Of a DNA stretch of 64,000 nucleotides, positions 26,429-35,616 are shown piece by piece. The notes under the pieces are model-generated. The model was not told the DNA's origin. It worked only from the letters and a program-made list of their open reading frames with translations, and made no database searches. Position numbers and translations under genes: made by a program. The stretch covers positions 186,001-250,000 of the forward strand of contig JASHOH010000136.1 in the NCBI GenBank assembly GCA_030041215.1, written 5' to 3'. The DNA is from Candidatus Sulfotelmatobacter sp. Lineage in GTDB: Bacteria > Acidobacteriota > Terriglobia > Terriglobales > Acidobacteriaceae. The number at the start of each line of letters is the position of its first letter. The first letter of the stretch is position 1.

Positions 26429-27406
26429 TCACGCGGCAACCGCTTCGTGCGCCATTACCGCCTTCACGGCCTCAACGATCTTGTCTTCATTGGGGACCAC
26501 GTAGTTCTCCAGTGGTTCGCTGTAAGGAATAGGAGCATCGAGAGCTGTCACCATTCTGAGTGCGTTCACACACCCGACAGCATGTTCGGCAATCTCGCCC
26601 GCGATCACGGCGGCCGCGGACGAATGCCTCGGCGCCTGATCAACCAGCACCACTCGACCTGTCTTTTTTGCGGAATTGACAATGGTCGCGACATCGAGTG
26701 GCGCGAGCGTTCGTGGGTCGACGACCTCGGCGCTGATTCCCTCTTTCGCCAGTCGCTCAGCGGCCGCCAGCGCTTTCTTCACCATCCAGCCGATGGCCAC
26801 GATCGTGACGTCGGTCCCTGCGCGTTTAATGTCGGCAACCCCGATCGGCACCACGTATTCACCGTCGGGCACTTCACCTTTATCCAGTGTGAGCATATAT
26901 GGATGCAGATAGACGACAGGGCTATCGTCGCGAATGGCTGCAGCCATCAGGCCCTTGGCGTCGGCCGGAGTCGATGGCACGACAACTTTCAAACCAGGGA
27001 TGCCCATCATCGTGTGATAAATAACGTTGGAGTGCTGGCCGGCCCACCCCGCGCAGAAACCGTAGCCGGCTTTCAGCACCAGCGGCACGCTCACTTGCCC
27101 GCCTGACATATAGCGCAGCCGAGGAGCTTCGTTGATGACCTGATCGAAAGCGACCAGCATGAATTCGCTCATCCACAGCTCGACGATGGGACGCAATCCG
27201 GTCATGGCCGCGCCAATGCCAATGCCGATCTCAGCCGTTTCCGAGATGGGCGCGATGCGTACGCGTTCTTTGCCGAATTTCTTGAGCATGGGGTCGCGCT
27301 CGGTCATTGCCATATTCTGGCCGTAGAAGACCACGTTGGGGTCACGCTGCATCTCTTCGATGATCGCTGTGGCGATGGCATCGGCATACATCATTCCTTT
27401 CGCCAT
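26429..27406 (-). CDS. 2-oxoacid dehydrogenase E1 beta-type subunit (transketolase-like)
   Basis: 325 residues. The pyrimidine-binding domain includes VFYGQNMAMTERDPM and RIAPISETAEIGIGIGAAMTG with the conserved Glu; the C-terminal transketolase domain contains GTDVTIVAIGWMVKKALAAA and VDPRTLAPLD. The mid-region GYGFCAGWAGQHSN resembles the G-x-G-x-QHS pattern of PDH/acetoin-dehydrogenase beta subunits. It would pair with E1 alpha from the next gene, 9 bases upstream. GGAGG precedes the ATG. Confidence 0.87.
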   Translation of the reverse strand: MAKGMMYADAIATAIIEEMQRDPNVVFYGQNMAMTERDPMLKKFGKERVRIAPISETAEIGIGIGAAMTGLRPIVELWMSEFMLVAFDQVINEAPRLRYMSGGQVSVPLVLKAGYGFCAGWAGQHSNVIYHTMMGIPGLKVVVPSTPADAKGLMAAAIRDDSPVVYLHPYMLTLDKGEVPDGEYVVPIGVADIKRAGTDVTIVAIGWMVKKALAAAERLAKEGISAEVVDPRTLAPLDVATIVNSAKKTGRVVLVDQAPRHSSAAAVIAGEIAEHAVGCVNALRMVTALDAPIPYSEPLENYVVPNEDKIVEAVKAVMAHEAVAA

Positions 27407-27415
27407 GTTCTCCTC

Positions 27416-28474
27416 CTACGCATAAACATATTGCAGCGCCTCTTCTGGTGCGGGCAGCGGGCTTGCCAGGGCGAACTGGACGGCATCTTCGACCTCAGCG
27501 CGAGCGGCGGCTTCAATTCGCTTCGCCGAAGCTTCGGTGAGCACGCGATTCTTCAACAGGCGTGCGCGAAAGCGTTTGATCGGATCTTTGGTTTTCCAGT
27601 GCTCGAATTCTTTCCGGTTGCCATAGACCGCGACGGCTTCGTGCTCGGGAAACTGTGTTGGCAGTGGGGGAACCGTGATCACATTGCCGTGCGCGCTTAG
27701 CCGATAGAATTTTGTTTCGACCAAACTGGGTCCGTGGCCGGCGCGAGCACGATCGGCCGCTTTGGCGACAACTTTCCGCACGGCTTCCGGGTCCGTGCCG
27801 TCAACCGTTGCGCCGGGAATGCTGAAGGCCTCCGCCTTTTTCGACAACGGATCGCCGGCTACGGCATTGGCATCCTCCAGGCTGAAGTGTGTATACGCCT
27901 GATATTGATTGTTTTCGAGAACGTAGACGATAGGAAGCTTCCACACTGCAGCCATGTTGAGGGACTCGAAAAACGCACCTTGTTTCGAAGCGCCGTCGCC
28001 AAAGAAGCAGTAGACGATCTGGCCACTCTTCTTCACCTGTGCCGTGAGAGCAGCACCGGTTGCATGGGCGATACTCTGCCCAATGATTCCGGAGGTGCCG
28101 GGAAAATACCGGGAGGGATCTGCAAGGTGCATGGAGCCGCCGAATCCGTGACACAAGCCGTCCCGGCGGCCAAAGACTTCCGCCATCATGTTGCGCAGCG
28201 GAGTTCCGAGAACGATCGGGTAGCCGTGACATCGGTAACTGGGCATCACGAAATCAGTATCGCGGCGCGTGGAGAGCGCCCCGACGATGCTGGCTTCAGC
28301 GCCATCGCCCAAATGAGAATGTCCGCGGATTACACCGGGATGTTCGATGAAAACGCGCTTGACGGCCTCCTCGAATTCACGGATGCGAACCATCTGCGTG
28401 TACATCCATCGCAGTCGGTTGCTGTCTGTTTTCACTCTTCGCAGGGCGGATCTTTTTGCGGTCTTTTGCGGCAT
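27416..28474 (-). CDS. 2-oxoacid dehydrogenase E1 alpha-type subunit (TPP-binding)
   Basis: 352 residues from the ATG at 28474, which follows GTAGGAGG; the long open extension upstream is antiparallel noise over the lipoyl gene. E1 alpha features: GHSHLGDGAEASIVG, SYRCHGYPIVLGTPL, RRDGLCHGFGGSMHL, and the TPP motif GDGASKQGAFFESLNMA ending in ENNQYQAYT. It resembles the alpha subunits of acetoin dehydrogenase and pyruvate dehydrogenase. It decarboxylates or cleaves a 2-oxo substrate onto TPP together with E1 beta. No E2 acyltransferase or E3 is nearby, only a lone lipoyl domain, so the complete reaction is uncertain. Confidence 0.87.
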   Translation of the reverse strand: MPQKTAKRSALRRVKTDSNRLRWMYTQMVRIREFEEAVKRVFIEHPGVIRGHSHLGDGAEASIVGALSTRRDTDFVMPSYRCHGYPIVLGTPLRNMMAEVFGRRDGLCHGFGGSMHLADPSRYFPGTSGIIGQSIAHATGAALTAQVKKSGQIVYCFFGDGASKQGAFFESLNMAAVWKLPIVYVLENNQYQAYTHFSLEDANAVAGDPLSKKAEAFSIPGATVDGTDPEAVRKVVAKAADRARAGHGPSLVETKFYRLSAHGNVITVPPLPTQFPEHEAVAVYGNRKEFEHWKTKDPIKRFRARLLKNRVLTEASAKRIEAAARAEVEDAVQFALASPLPAPEEALQYVYA

Positions 28475-28485
28475 TTCCGTGCCTC

Positions 28486-28767
28486 CTACTTTTTCGCTTT
28501 TGCAGGCTTCGCAGCCGACTCCGCAATCTCGCAGAGCGGGTCTCCGACCGGAACCTCGGCAGTTTCGTGCGCCAACAGCTTTGTAAGTATGCCACCGAAA
28601 GGCGATTCCAGCTCGTAGCTGATTTTCTCGGTTTCCAGCTCGACCAGCGGGTCGCCGGCCTTTACTCGATCGCCTTCGTGCTTCAGCCATCGCACCACGA
28701 TGGCTTTGGTGCTCGTGACTCCGCCGGATTTGGGTACGATCACGGTTGTCAAGGATCCGGTCCTCAA
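28486..28767 (-). CDS. Stand-alone lipoyl-domain protein
   Basis: Up to 93 residues. One biotin/lipoyl attachment domain: IVVRWLKHEGDRVKAGDPLVELETEKISYE with the lipoyl Lys in the ETEKI turn (shown here in parts: VRWLKHEGDRVKAGDPL and VELETEKISYE), then ILTKLLAHETAEVPVGDPL. It stops after a Lys/Ala tail with no E3-binding or acyltransferase domain. The start is uncertain: TTG 28767, TTG 28752 (nine bases after GAGG) or GTG 28743. It lies 11 bases before E1 alpha and could be its lipoyl carrier, reminiscent of GcvH-like separate carriers. Confidence 0.75.
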   Translation of the reverse strand: MRTGSLTTVIVPKSGGVTSTKAIVVRWLKHEGDRVKAGDPLVELETEKISYELESPFGGILTKLLAHETAEVPVGDPLCEIAESAAKPAKAKK

Positions 28768-28773
28768 GGTAGT

Positions 28774-28871
28774 GTCCTAGATCGACCGCGAAGGGCACGT
28801 AGGTACACGAAGAAATCTGTAATCACGCCTTCGAGCGACGTCGTGTCCTTCGTGGTTTTTGAATTTAGGAC
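28774..28871. repeat. Intergenic inverted repeat
   Basis: The left arm begins GTCCTAGATCGACCGCGAAG (28774) and runs to GGGCAC at 28798. The right arm begins GTGTCCTTCGTGG (28843) and ends TTTAGGAC (28871), its inverted counterpart (ACCGCGAAGGGCAC versus ACCACGAAGGACAC, 12 of 14). The ACGAAGG-type core is typical of dispersed intergenic repeats. It separates the acyl-CoA ligase and lipoyl genes. Confidence 0.5.
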
Positions 28872-28932
28872 ATCACCTTCCTCAAATCAGATCAGGCCAA
28901 TCTTGCCCATCTCATTTTGCTAATGTGCTCGG

Positions 28933-30501
28933 CTAATGCACTTGCCGCTCCGCATGTTCCCAGTACGAGGCGCGAAGTTTCTTTCTGTCGATCTTGCCAG
29001 CGGCAGTCTTGGGAATCTCTTCGCAAAATTCGACAGACTTTGGAGCCTTTACTCCCCCCAGCTTCTGTTTGCAGTGAGAAATAACAGCCGCCTCGCTCAA
29101 GGATACGCCCGGGCGAAGCACAATGAATGCCTTGACCGCCTCTCCCCAATTGTCATGAGGAACACCAATCACCGCGCACTCGTGAACCTCAGGAAGTGCC
29201 ATCACTGCCGCTTCCACCTCGGCGCAGTAAACATTAAAGCCACCTGAGATGATCATGTCTTTCTTTCGGTCGACGATATAGACGTAGCCTTCTTCGTCCA
29301 TGTAACCGACATCGCCAGTGTGGTGCCAGCCGTGGGTGCGGATCTCCGCTGTGGCCTCGGGCATTTTGTAGTAACCGCCACAGATGAGCGAGCCGCGAGC
29401 CACAATTTCTCCGCGTTCACCCGCCGGCAAAATCCGGCCGCTGTCGTCCATGATGGCGAGGCGCACTGCCAGGGTAGGCTTGCCGCAACTGGCCAGGCGT
29501 TCTGGATGATCGCCCGCTGCCGCAGCTGCGACAGTCTTGGAATCGAGAAAGGTCAGGATCATTGGCGCTTCCGTCTGACCGTAGGACTGGCACATGCATG
29601 GGCCGAAGACTTCCACCGCATTCTTTAATTTGTCGGGGGCGACTGGTGATCCCGCCAAAAGAAAACCGCGGAGGCTTGAGTAATCGAAGTCGCGCACCTG
29701 CGGATGCGCCAGCAAGTTGTACAGCGCGGTAGGAGGAAGATAGAGATGAGTGACCCGATAGTGCTCAATGTTGCGCAGGACTTCGAGTGCATCGAACTTG
29801 GGCATAATGACATGGGTCGCTCCCGCTGAACACATCACAAACGCCAGAACGCCCGCGGCATGCGACAGCGGGGCCGTGTTCAGGCACACAGGATGTTCGA
29901 CGTCGCCCCGCCAATAGTGCGTGGCCAGTTCCGTCATCGTGCCCAATGCAAGATTGGTCACACGAACGCCTTTTGCCGGACCGGTGGTTCCTCCTGTGGG
30001 CACCAGCCCGGCGAGTCGGTCAGGGTTTCCGTAGGCATCGCCCCAATGCGGAACTTTCGCTTCCGCTCCCTGTTCCATGAAAGCCTGCAAGGATAGATGC
30101 TCCCCATCTTCGCGATCGAGGCAGATTACGTCCCGCAAGGAGGGTACACGCCGCTTGATTTCAGCAACGCTATCCCGAAACTGGCTGTGATAGAACAACC
30201 ACGCCATTTCCACGTAGTTCATGTATTCCACGTTGGCATCAATAGCGTTGCGGTAATTGATCGGCACCCACACTGCTCCGGAGCGCATGATGCCCAGCAT
30301 GCAGAAGAGAACTCTGGCATCATTGTGCGAGTAAATGCCGGCAGGCTCCTGGTCGCGCAATCCTCTCGCCCACAGAGCGCGAGCGATATCCTGGGTCGCG
30401 TCGCGCATCTCGCGATACGACCAGGAGCATTCGGCCGCGATGATGGCCGTGCGATCGAGGTTTGCTTCGGCACCTTTATCGAAATAGTCGATCGCACGCA
30501 T
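28933..30501 (-). CDS. AMP-binding acyl-CoA ligase
   Basis: 522 residues of the adenylate-forming family. Motifs: LVPTGGTTGPAKGVRVTN (P-loop; the usual Ser/Thr-rich A3), SYGQTEAPMILTF (A5), HHTGDVGYMDEEGYVYIVDR (A7, Asp), RKKDMIISGGFNVYCAEVE (A8) and the catalytic Lys in IPKTAAGKIDRKKL (A10). It activates a carboxylate to its CoA ester through an acyl-AMP. The best start is ATG 30501 (MRAIDYF), 17 bases after the upstream gene; the longer frame overlaps it. Substrate unknown: a fatty acid, an aromatic acid or an intermediate of the local pathways. Confidence 0.85.
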   Translation of the reverse strand: MRAIDYFDKGAEANLDRTAIIAAECSWSYREMRDATQDIARALWARGLRDQEPAGIYSHNDARVLFCMLGIMRSGAVWVPINYRNAIDANVEYMNYVEMAWLFYHSQFRDSVAEIKRRVPSLRDVICLDREDGEHLSLQAFMEQGAEAKVPHWGDAYGNPDRLAGLVPTGGTTGPAKGVRVTNLALGTMTELATHYWRGDVEHPVCLNTAPLSHAAGVLAFVMCSAGATHVIMPKFDALEVLRNIEHYRVTHLYLPPTALYNLLAHPQVRDFDYSSLRGFLLAGSPVAPDKLKNAVEVFGPCMCQSYGQTEAPMILTFLDSKTVAAAAAGDHPERLASCGKPTLAVRLAIMDDSGRILPAGERGEIVARGSLICGGYYKMPEATAEIRTHGWHHTGDVGYMDEEGYVYIVDRKKDMIISGGFNVYCAEVEAAVMALPEVHECAVIGVPHDNWGEAVKAFIVLRPGVSLSEAAVISHCKQKLGGVKAPKSVEFCEEIPKTAAGKIDRKKLRASYWEHAERQVH

Positions 30502-30518
30502 GACTAAATCTCCGCTGG

Positions 30519-31628
30519 TCAGGAAGTAAAACGAACCTTGGCGAGCCCGTGCTCTTCCAGAACTCGCAGTATTTCCCGGTGTCCGAATGCTTCTGCGGGG
30601 GAAGCAAAGCCAACCTTCTGCGGTGCCGCATGTACCAGGTGGTGGGCCGCAAACGCCTGTAGCAATCCCGTCTGGCGATAACAACAGGTGCCGAAGACCA
30701 CGCACTGTGCATAATCGGTTGAGCCGCGGCCCACTACGACTTCAATCGTTCGCTGCTCGCGCGGATTTTCCCGAGGCGGCGTTCCCGCCTGCACCGCGTT
30801 CGCCATCTCGGCAAGTTTCTTTTCTCGATCCGCTTTCGGCAGCGGCCGAATCTGATCTTCAAACAATTTCTCAGTCGCCGCGACGCCTTCCATGATGTGA
30901 CGATCGAGTAAGCCGCCCATCGAACGCACATTCGCTACCTGCGGGTGATTCTTGAACCAGACTGGTTGCGGGAAGCCTCCCCACGAGAGTGCGAGCTGAG
31001 TTTGCAAATAGCCAGGAATGGCTACATCATAGCGGCTCGCACGAGGCCAGGCCTTGTATTGATTCTGCTCCAGATAGTAAGCATCGGTCTGGATGACTGC
31101 AAAAATCGTTTGCGTGGAGCCAAAGGTCGGAATTCCCTTAAACATGGTGACGGTTTCGAGCGTATCAATTGCGCCAGATTGTAAGCAAAGCCTGGCAGCG
31201 GCGTCGCTGACTGCGCACATAAAGGCAGTTGCCGGCGCAGCCAGGAGCCCGCGTTCACGGAATTTTTCGCCCCAGTTCTCGGCGACTTCACGAATCCAGG
31301 CCTGCTCCCCGCCAATGTCGATGTAATGGCAACCGGCTTTCAGCGCCGCTTCAATGACCCGCGGTCCGTTATAGATAAATGGGCCGGCAGTGTTGCAAAC
31401 CACTTTGGCGCCGTCGAAGATACGCCCTAGATCTTCGAGAGTGCCAGCGGTTTCTACGATCTCAAAGTCGGCACTTTCAATACCCGGGACGTGATCCAAC
31501 ACCTGCTTCACTCTTGCAGCGCTTCTGCCCGCCGCTATGAAAGGTGTGTTGTATTCGCGGAGAAATTCGGCTATCAATCTACCGGAAAATCCGTTGGCCC
31601 CGTAAACAACCACCGGCCTTTTGCTCAT
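30519..31628 (-). CDS. Saccharopine-dehydrogenase-like NAD(P)-binding protein
   Basis: 369 residues. The N-terminal Rossmann motif is VVVYGANGFSGRLIAEFL, followed by VCNTAGPFIYNGPRVIEAAL and CHYIDIGGEQAW, the pattern of saccharopine-reductase-like enzymes and trans-acting enoyl reductases. The C-terminal half is less conserved (YAQCVVFGTCCYRQTGLLQA). The specific reaction is unknown. It is the first gene of the minus-strand operon that includes the acyl-CoA ligase and E1 genes, divergent from the HxlR regulator, which probably controls it. Confidence 0.7.
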   Translation of the reverse strand: MSKRPVVVYGANGFSGRLIAEFLREYNTPFIAAGRSAARVKQVLDHVPGIESADFEIVETAGTLEDLGRIFDGAKVVCNTAGPFIYNGPRVIEAALKAGCHYIDIGGEQAWIREVAENWGEKFRERGLLAAPATAFMCAVSDAAARLCLQSGAIDTLETVTMFKGIPTFGSTQTIFAVIQTDAYYLEQNQYKAWPRASRYDVAIPGYLQTQLALSWGGFPQPVWFKNHPQVANVRSMGGLLDRHIMEGVAATEKLFEDQIRPLPKADREKKLAEMANAVQAGTPPRENPREQRTIEVVVGRGSTDYAQCVVFGTCCYRQTGLLQAFAAHHLVHAAPQKVGFASPAEAFGHREILRVLEEHGLAKVRFTS

Positions 31629-31869
31629 GTGCGACAGCTCCTGGGAAAGTAGTCTGCTGTTGGCGTATGCACTAATCTGCTGGGGCGCCCCCTCGATAAA
31701 AACCTAGCAGCTCAGCTGCTCGCCCCAGTCAGCGGCACCCCGCCTGTTGACTACTGTGAATCAGGTGCCAGACCAGGGGAATCCCTGGTTCAGACGCAGA
31801 TTGTAGGCTAAAGTATCTTTATTGCCAGTAGGCACTTTTTTGTAACCTGTGATACCGAAGGAGACTGAG

Positions 31870-32262
31870 GTGGAAGAATATTACTGCCCGGTGAAGCTAA
31901 CCACGGACGTGATTGGCGGCAAGTGGAAGCCGCTGATCCTGTTTTATCTCGAAAGCGGAACCAAACGCTTCGGAGAGCTTCGCAAATTAATTCCCGGCAT
32001 GACCAAGAAGATGCTGACCCAGCACTTGCGTGACCTGGAGCGCGATGAAGTCATTCGCCGAAAAGTGTATGCCGTCGTGCCGCCTAAGGTGGAATATTCG
32101 CTGACAAAACACGGAGAAAGCCTCAAGCCCATCTTGCGGCTTATGTCGGCTTGGGGAGCGAAGCACCGCAAACGGTATGGGATTCCAAAGAGCAACAAGA
32201 GGCCGTTAATGCCCTCCTCAAAGCAGTCCACAGCACCTCAGCAGCGGGTATTCAGCACTTAA
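31870..32262 (+). CDS. HxlR-family transcriptional regulator
   Basis: 130 residues from GTG 31870, which follows AAGGAG at seven bases; a GTG seven codons upstream has no such site. [21 protein letters not shown] is the diagnostic HxlR opening with its Cys, followed by the winged helix ([48 protein letters not shown]; quoted in parts). A disordered tail follows residue 100. It is divergent from the saccharopine-dehydrogenase-like gene across about 240 bases and probably senses an aldehyde, quinone or redox signal through its N-terminal Cys (family knowledge). Confidence 0.9.
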   Translation: MEEYYCPVKLTTDVIGGKWKPLILFYLESGTKRFGELRKLIPGMTKKMLTQHLRDLERDEVIRRKVYAVVPPKVEYSLTKHGESLKPILRLMSAWGAKHRKRYGIPKSNKRPLMPSSKQSTAPQQRVFST

Positions 32263-32292
32263 CAACGCGCCCCGGGCAGCGGCTGAAGTGCC

Positions 32293-33399
32293 TCAGGCGC
32301 GCATACGCGTCACAACAGGTGCACCCCAAACTTCCTTGGCCGTTTCGGCCACGAGGCGCAGCTTGGCCTCTTGATCGGCCGGGCTTACTAGATTTCCCTC
32401 AATGGTTGAGGCAAAGCCACATTGCGGACTGAGCGCTAGCAGTTCCAGAGGAATGAACTGCGAGGCCTGCTCGATGCGCTGTTTCAGTTCGTCTTTGCTC
32501 TCCAGAGTTGGCTTTTTGGAGCTGGCGAGTCCTAAAACGACCGTACGATCTTCAGGAACCTGGCGCAATGGCTCGAAGCCGCCCGAGCGCTCATCGTCAT
32601 ATTCAAGCAGAAAGCGATGAAAGCGCGTCTTCTGAAATACCTTCGTAATCGGGCCGTAATCGCCTGAAGCGTAGAACCTGCTTTGATTGTTGCCGCGGCA
32701 AAGGTGCAAGCCGAAAATCACTCCCGCATGATTACCGATGACCGCATTGTCCATTTCGGTCGAAAGGTCGAGAAGACGGTCGGGATCATTGCCGCGCTGG
32801 CGGTATCCCTCGCGTAACTGAGGATCCAGCAACGCGGCGTATTGCGGCGAGTCAATCTGAATATATGTGCATCCCAGGCGGACCAACTCTTCTACTTCAT
32901 CCCGCAAAATGTCCACCAGGTCGGCCAGATAACCGTCAATCTTGGGATAAGCGGCGGATGACTTCTTGTTATCGTAATACGCGGCAGCCTGTTGTGCACT
33001 GATTATTGTTGTTTTTGCGGGATGACTGGTACGTGCCCGCAGGTAAGTAAACTCTTCCGCGCACAGGGGACGTTTCCGGCGAAGTTTCGAAACCACGACC
33101 GGCCGGGGCAACACCATCTCCTCGCCCTGCTCGTTGCGAAATGGAATGGCCCAGCCCCCAAATTTATCGAAGCCCTCGACTGCATCAATTAAGTGTCCAA
33201 AGAATGCGTAGCGGCGCATCTCGCCGTCGGTGAGCACTTCTAACCCGGCGCGCTTCTGCAACTCGACGGCTTCGTCAACCGCCCGGTCCTCGAGAGACTT
33301 GAATTCTGAGGGGGTGATCTGTCCCTTCTCATGACGTTCACGCGCCTCCTTCAAATAGGATGGGCGCAATAGACTTCCGACGACATCGCTTCGATACAC
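32293..33399 (-). CDS. MetE C-terminal-like (cobalamin-independent methionine synthase II family) protein
   Basis: 368 residues starting at GTG 33399, directly behind AAAGGAGGT; the frame is open further upstream but overlaps the dehydrogenase gene. The barrel resembles the C-terminal half of MetE: SDVVGSLLRPSYLKEAR at the start, EVLTDGEMRRYAFFG, TYIQIDSPQYAAL, the zinc motif HLCRGNN (His-x-Cys) and LSPQCGFAS with the last zinc Cys. It lacks MetE's N-terminal domain, so it may transfer a methyl group from another donor or to another acceptor, or act as an epoxyalkane CoM-transferase-like enzyme. Its place behind a dehydrogenase near O-demethylase functions suggests a C1 role (inference). Confidence 0.8.
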   Translation of the reverse strand: MYRSDVVGSLLRPSYLKEARERHEKGQITPSEFKSLEDRAVDEAVELQKRAGLEVLTDGEMRRYAFFGHLIDAVEGFDKFGGWAIPFRNEQGEEMVLPRPVVVSKLRRKRPLCAEEFTYLRARTSHPAKTTIISAQQAAAYYDNKKSSAAYPKIDGYLADLVDILRDEVEELVRLGCTYIQIDSPQYAALLDPQLREGYRQRGNDPDRLLDLSTEMDNAVIGNHAGVIFGLHLCRGNNQSRFYASGDYGPITKVFQKTRFHRFLLEYDDERSGGFEPLRQVPEDRTVVLGLASSKKPTLESKDELKQRIEQASQFIPLELLALSPQCGFASTIEGNLVSPADQEAKLRLVAETAKEVWGAPVVTRMRA

Positions 33400-33409
33400 A
33401 GGACCTCCT

Positions 33410-35596
33410 TTAATGCCTCTGGACATCGCTCTGAACTTGGCTCTGGACCCGGCTTTGGACACGGGCATCCTGGTTGCGGCGGAAAATTACGTACGAGCGG
33501 ATTGCGCTGGCATCGTCGCGAGAGAGTTCCTTCGAGAAAGAAACCATTCCCTGGGATTGCAGGTCGCCCCGTAACACGATCTCGAACCAGGTGTCATCGG
33601 TGAGCGCGCTGCTGCCCCGCAAATCTGGCAGCACACCTCCGCTCACGGCGACGTCACCGTGACATCCGGCACAATAGCTTTGAAAAAGCTGTTCGCCTTT
33701 GCGAATCGTTGCAAGACTCGCTGGATTAGGTAGCGCTGTCAACTGTGGCTGCTCTACAGCTTGCAAGGGCGGCAGGCTCGCTTTCCCTCCGAGCTTGAAA
33801 ACCAGCATGCGGCTGACGTTGCGTACTCGCCCTGAGGCGAAAGAGACCTCGCCCGCGGCCAGCGGAAACACGCCACCCCAACCTGCGAGCACGGCAACGT
33901 ACTGTTGGCCGTTGACCTCATACGTGACTGGGCCCGCCATCACTCCGGTCTGAGCTGCGAACGACCACAATCTCGCGCCGCTATCGGCACGGTAAGCTTC
34001 AAAGTTTCCACCGGCGGTCCCTTCGAAAACCAAATTTCCCGCCGTCGCGAGCGTGCCGCCGTTCCAGGGGCCGGGCCGATCAATCGTCCAGGCAGCCTTC
34101 TGCTCCGCTGGGTCCCAGGCCACTAACTTCCCTTTCACGGTCGCGAGGATTGCCTTCTTCACCTTGGGATCCTGCGGCATGCCAGCCGCGACTACATCAA
34201 TTCCGTAATTCGGCGCTAGCTTCTTCGCTTCGAAACTGTCGGGCAGCTTGTACTTGAATCCGGCATCATTCACTGGAATGTAGGCAAGCCGGGTGATTGG
34301 ACTGTATGACATCGGTTGCCAACTGTGTGCTCCGACTGGTCCGGGCACGATGGGCGCAGGGTCGGCTCCCTGATATCTCGCCAGGACGGTCTCTACAGGG
34401 CGACCGGTTCTCAGATCTACTCCACTGGCCCAGTTTACGAACGTGTAAGGCTTGGCGGAGAGCAGCGTGCCGTTCGTGCGGTCGAGAACGTAAAAGAAAC
34501 CGTTTTTCGGTGCTTGCATTAAGACTTTTCGAGCGCGCCCGTCAATGACGAGATCAGCGAGGATGATATCTTCGGCAGAGTCGAAATCCCAGGCGTCGGC
34601 GGGGTCCTCCTGATAGTGCCAGACGTACTCTCCGGTCCCAATTTTGAGCGCGACGATTGAGCAGGTGAGCAAATTGTCGCCGCCCTTGGGGCTGCGAAAT
34701 TTTTCGCTCCACGGAGTTCCGTTGCCCGTCCCGATATAAAGCTGGTCGAGCTCCGAGTCATAGGCGATCGTGTTCCACACCGTGCCGCCTCCCCCGAGCT
34801 TCCACCAGTCGCCACTCCAAGTCTGGGCAGCTTTTGCGAGGATTGGGCTTTCAAATGGATGCGCGGGGTTTCCGGGAACGGTATAAAAACGCCAGACTGA
34901 TTTTCCGGTTTCGCTGTCATAGGCCGAAACATAGCCGCGAACCCCGAACTCCCCGCCGCCGTTGCCGATAATCACTTTGCCCTTGGCGACACGCGGGGCG
35001 CCGGTAATCGTGTAGCGGAAATTGGGATCAATGGTAAGCGTTTCCCAAATACGACGGCCCGTCGTCGCATCAAGGGCGATCAAACGTCCATCCAGTGTTC
35101 CGACAAAAATCTTGCCGTTCCAGGCTGCAACTCCACGGTTCACGACGTCGCAACATGCGTTTACCGCCCAATTGCCGGGGACTTTGGGGTCATAGGACCA
35201 GAGCAGTTTCCCGGTGGCGGCATTGAGCGCGAAGACTTTGCTCCATGCGCTGGTAAAGTACATGACGCCGTCAACGACGATGGGAGTTGCTTCCTGGCCC
35301 CGATTTGTGTCCAAGTCGTAGTACCAGGCTAATCCCAGCTGCGAGACGTTGTGATCGTTAATCTGATTCAGCGGGCTGAAGCGCTGCTCATCGTAGGTGC
35401 GGCCGTAGGTCATCCAGTTACCCGGCTCGCGATCAGCGTTGATGATCCGAGATTCGTTCACGTCTGCAGGTTTGACGGGGATCTCGGAAGCAACTCTCGC
35501 TTGGTTGCATGCCTGCGAAATCACTGCAAGAAAAAGTGTGACAGAAAGAAGTCTGGTTGTGAGGCCCCGCTTCGATTTCCTTTCTTCAAGTAGCAT
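33410..35596 (-). CDS. PQQ-dependent quinohaemoprotein alcohol dehydrogenase
   Basis: 728 residues. The N-terminus is lipoprotein-like (LFLAVISQAC as lipobox). The eight-bladed propeller shows NWMTYGRTYDEQRFSPL, the vicinal cysteines NACCDVVNRGVA, and the catalytic region DPADAWDFDSAEDIIL. The C-terminus is a cytochrome c domain with CAGCH at about residue 640. It oxidises primary alcohols (possibly aromatic) in the periplasm and passes electrons to the cytochrome. The C-terminal tail is a short VQSxVQS repeat. GTG 35620 overlapping pcaG is an alternative start; ATG 35596 fits the signal. It follows pcaG directly. Confidence 0.88.
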   Translation of the reverse strand: MLLEERKSKRGLTTRLLSVTLFLAVISQACNQARVASEIPVKPADVNESRIINADREPGNWMTYGRTYDEQRFSPLNQINDHNVSQLGLAWYYDLDTNRGQEATPIVVDGVMYFTSAWSKVFALNAATGKLLWSYDPKVPGNWAVNACCDVVNRGVAAWNGKIFVGTLDGRLIALDATTGRRIWETLTIDPNFRYTITGAPRVAKGKVIIGNGGGEFGVRGYVSAYDSETGKSVWRFYTVPGNPAHPFESPILAKAAQTWSGDWWKLGGGGTVWNTIAYDSELDQLYIGTGNGTPWSEKFRSPKGGDNLLTCSIVALKIGTGEYVWHYQEDPADAWDFDSAEDIILADLVIDGRARKVLMQAPKNGFFYVLDRTNGTLLSAKPYTFVNWASGVDLRTGRPVETVLARYQGADPAPIVPGPVGAHSWQPMSYSPITRLAYIPVNDAGFKYKLPDSFEAKKLAPNYGIDVVAAGMPQDPKVKKAILATVKGKLVAWDPAEQKAAWTIDRPGPWNGGTLATAGNLVFEGTAGGNFEAYRADSGARLWSFAAQTGVMAGPVTYEVNGQQYVAVLAGWGGVFPLAAGEVSFASGRVRNVSRMLVFKLGGKASLPPLQAVEQPQLTALPNPASLATIRKGEQLFQSYCAGCHGDVAVSGGVLPDLRGSSALTDDTWFEIVLRGDLQSQGMVSFSKELSRDDASAIRSYVIFRRNQDARVQSRVQSQVQSDVQRH
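33417..33464. repeat. Four-copy 12-bp tandem repeat at the 3' end of the PQQ dehydrogenase gene
   Basis: CTCTGGACATCG, CTCTGAACTTGG, CTCTGGACCCGG and CTTTGGACACGG follow one another. On the coding strand they give the VQSRVQSQVQSDVQ tail. A 12-base unit keeps the frame, so copy number can vary without disrupting the gene. Confidence 0.7.
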
Positions 35597-35616
35597 GGGG
35601 CAGACGGACGTGGAAA

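Noticed and set aside
27801-28232. Mobile element or CRISPR signals anywhere in the window
   Set aside because: I looked for transposase motifs, regularly spaced repeats and attachment-site duplications and found none; frames such as this one are shadows of enzyme genes.
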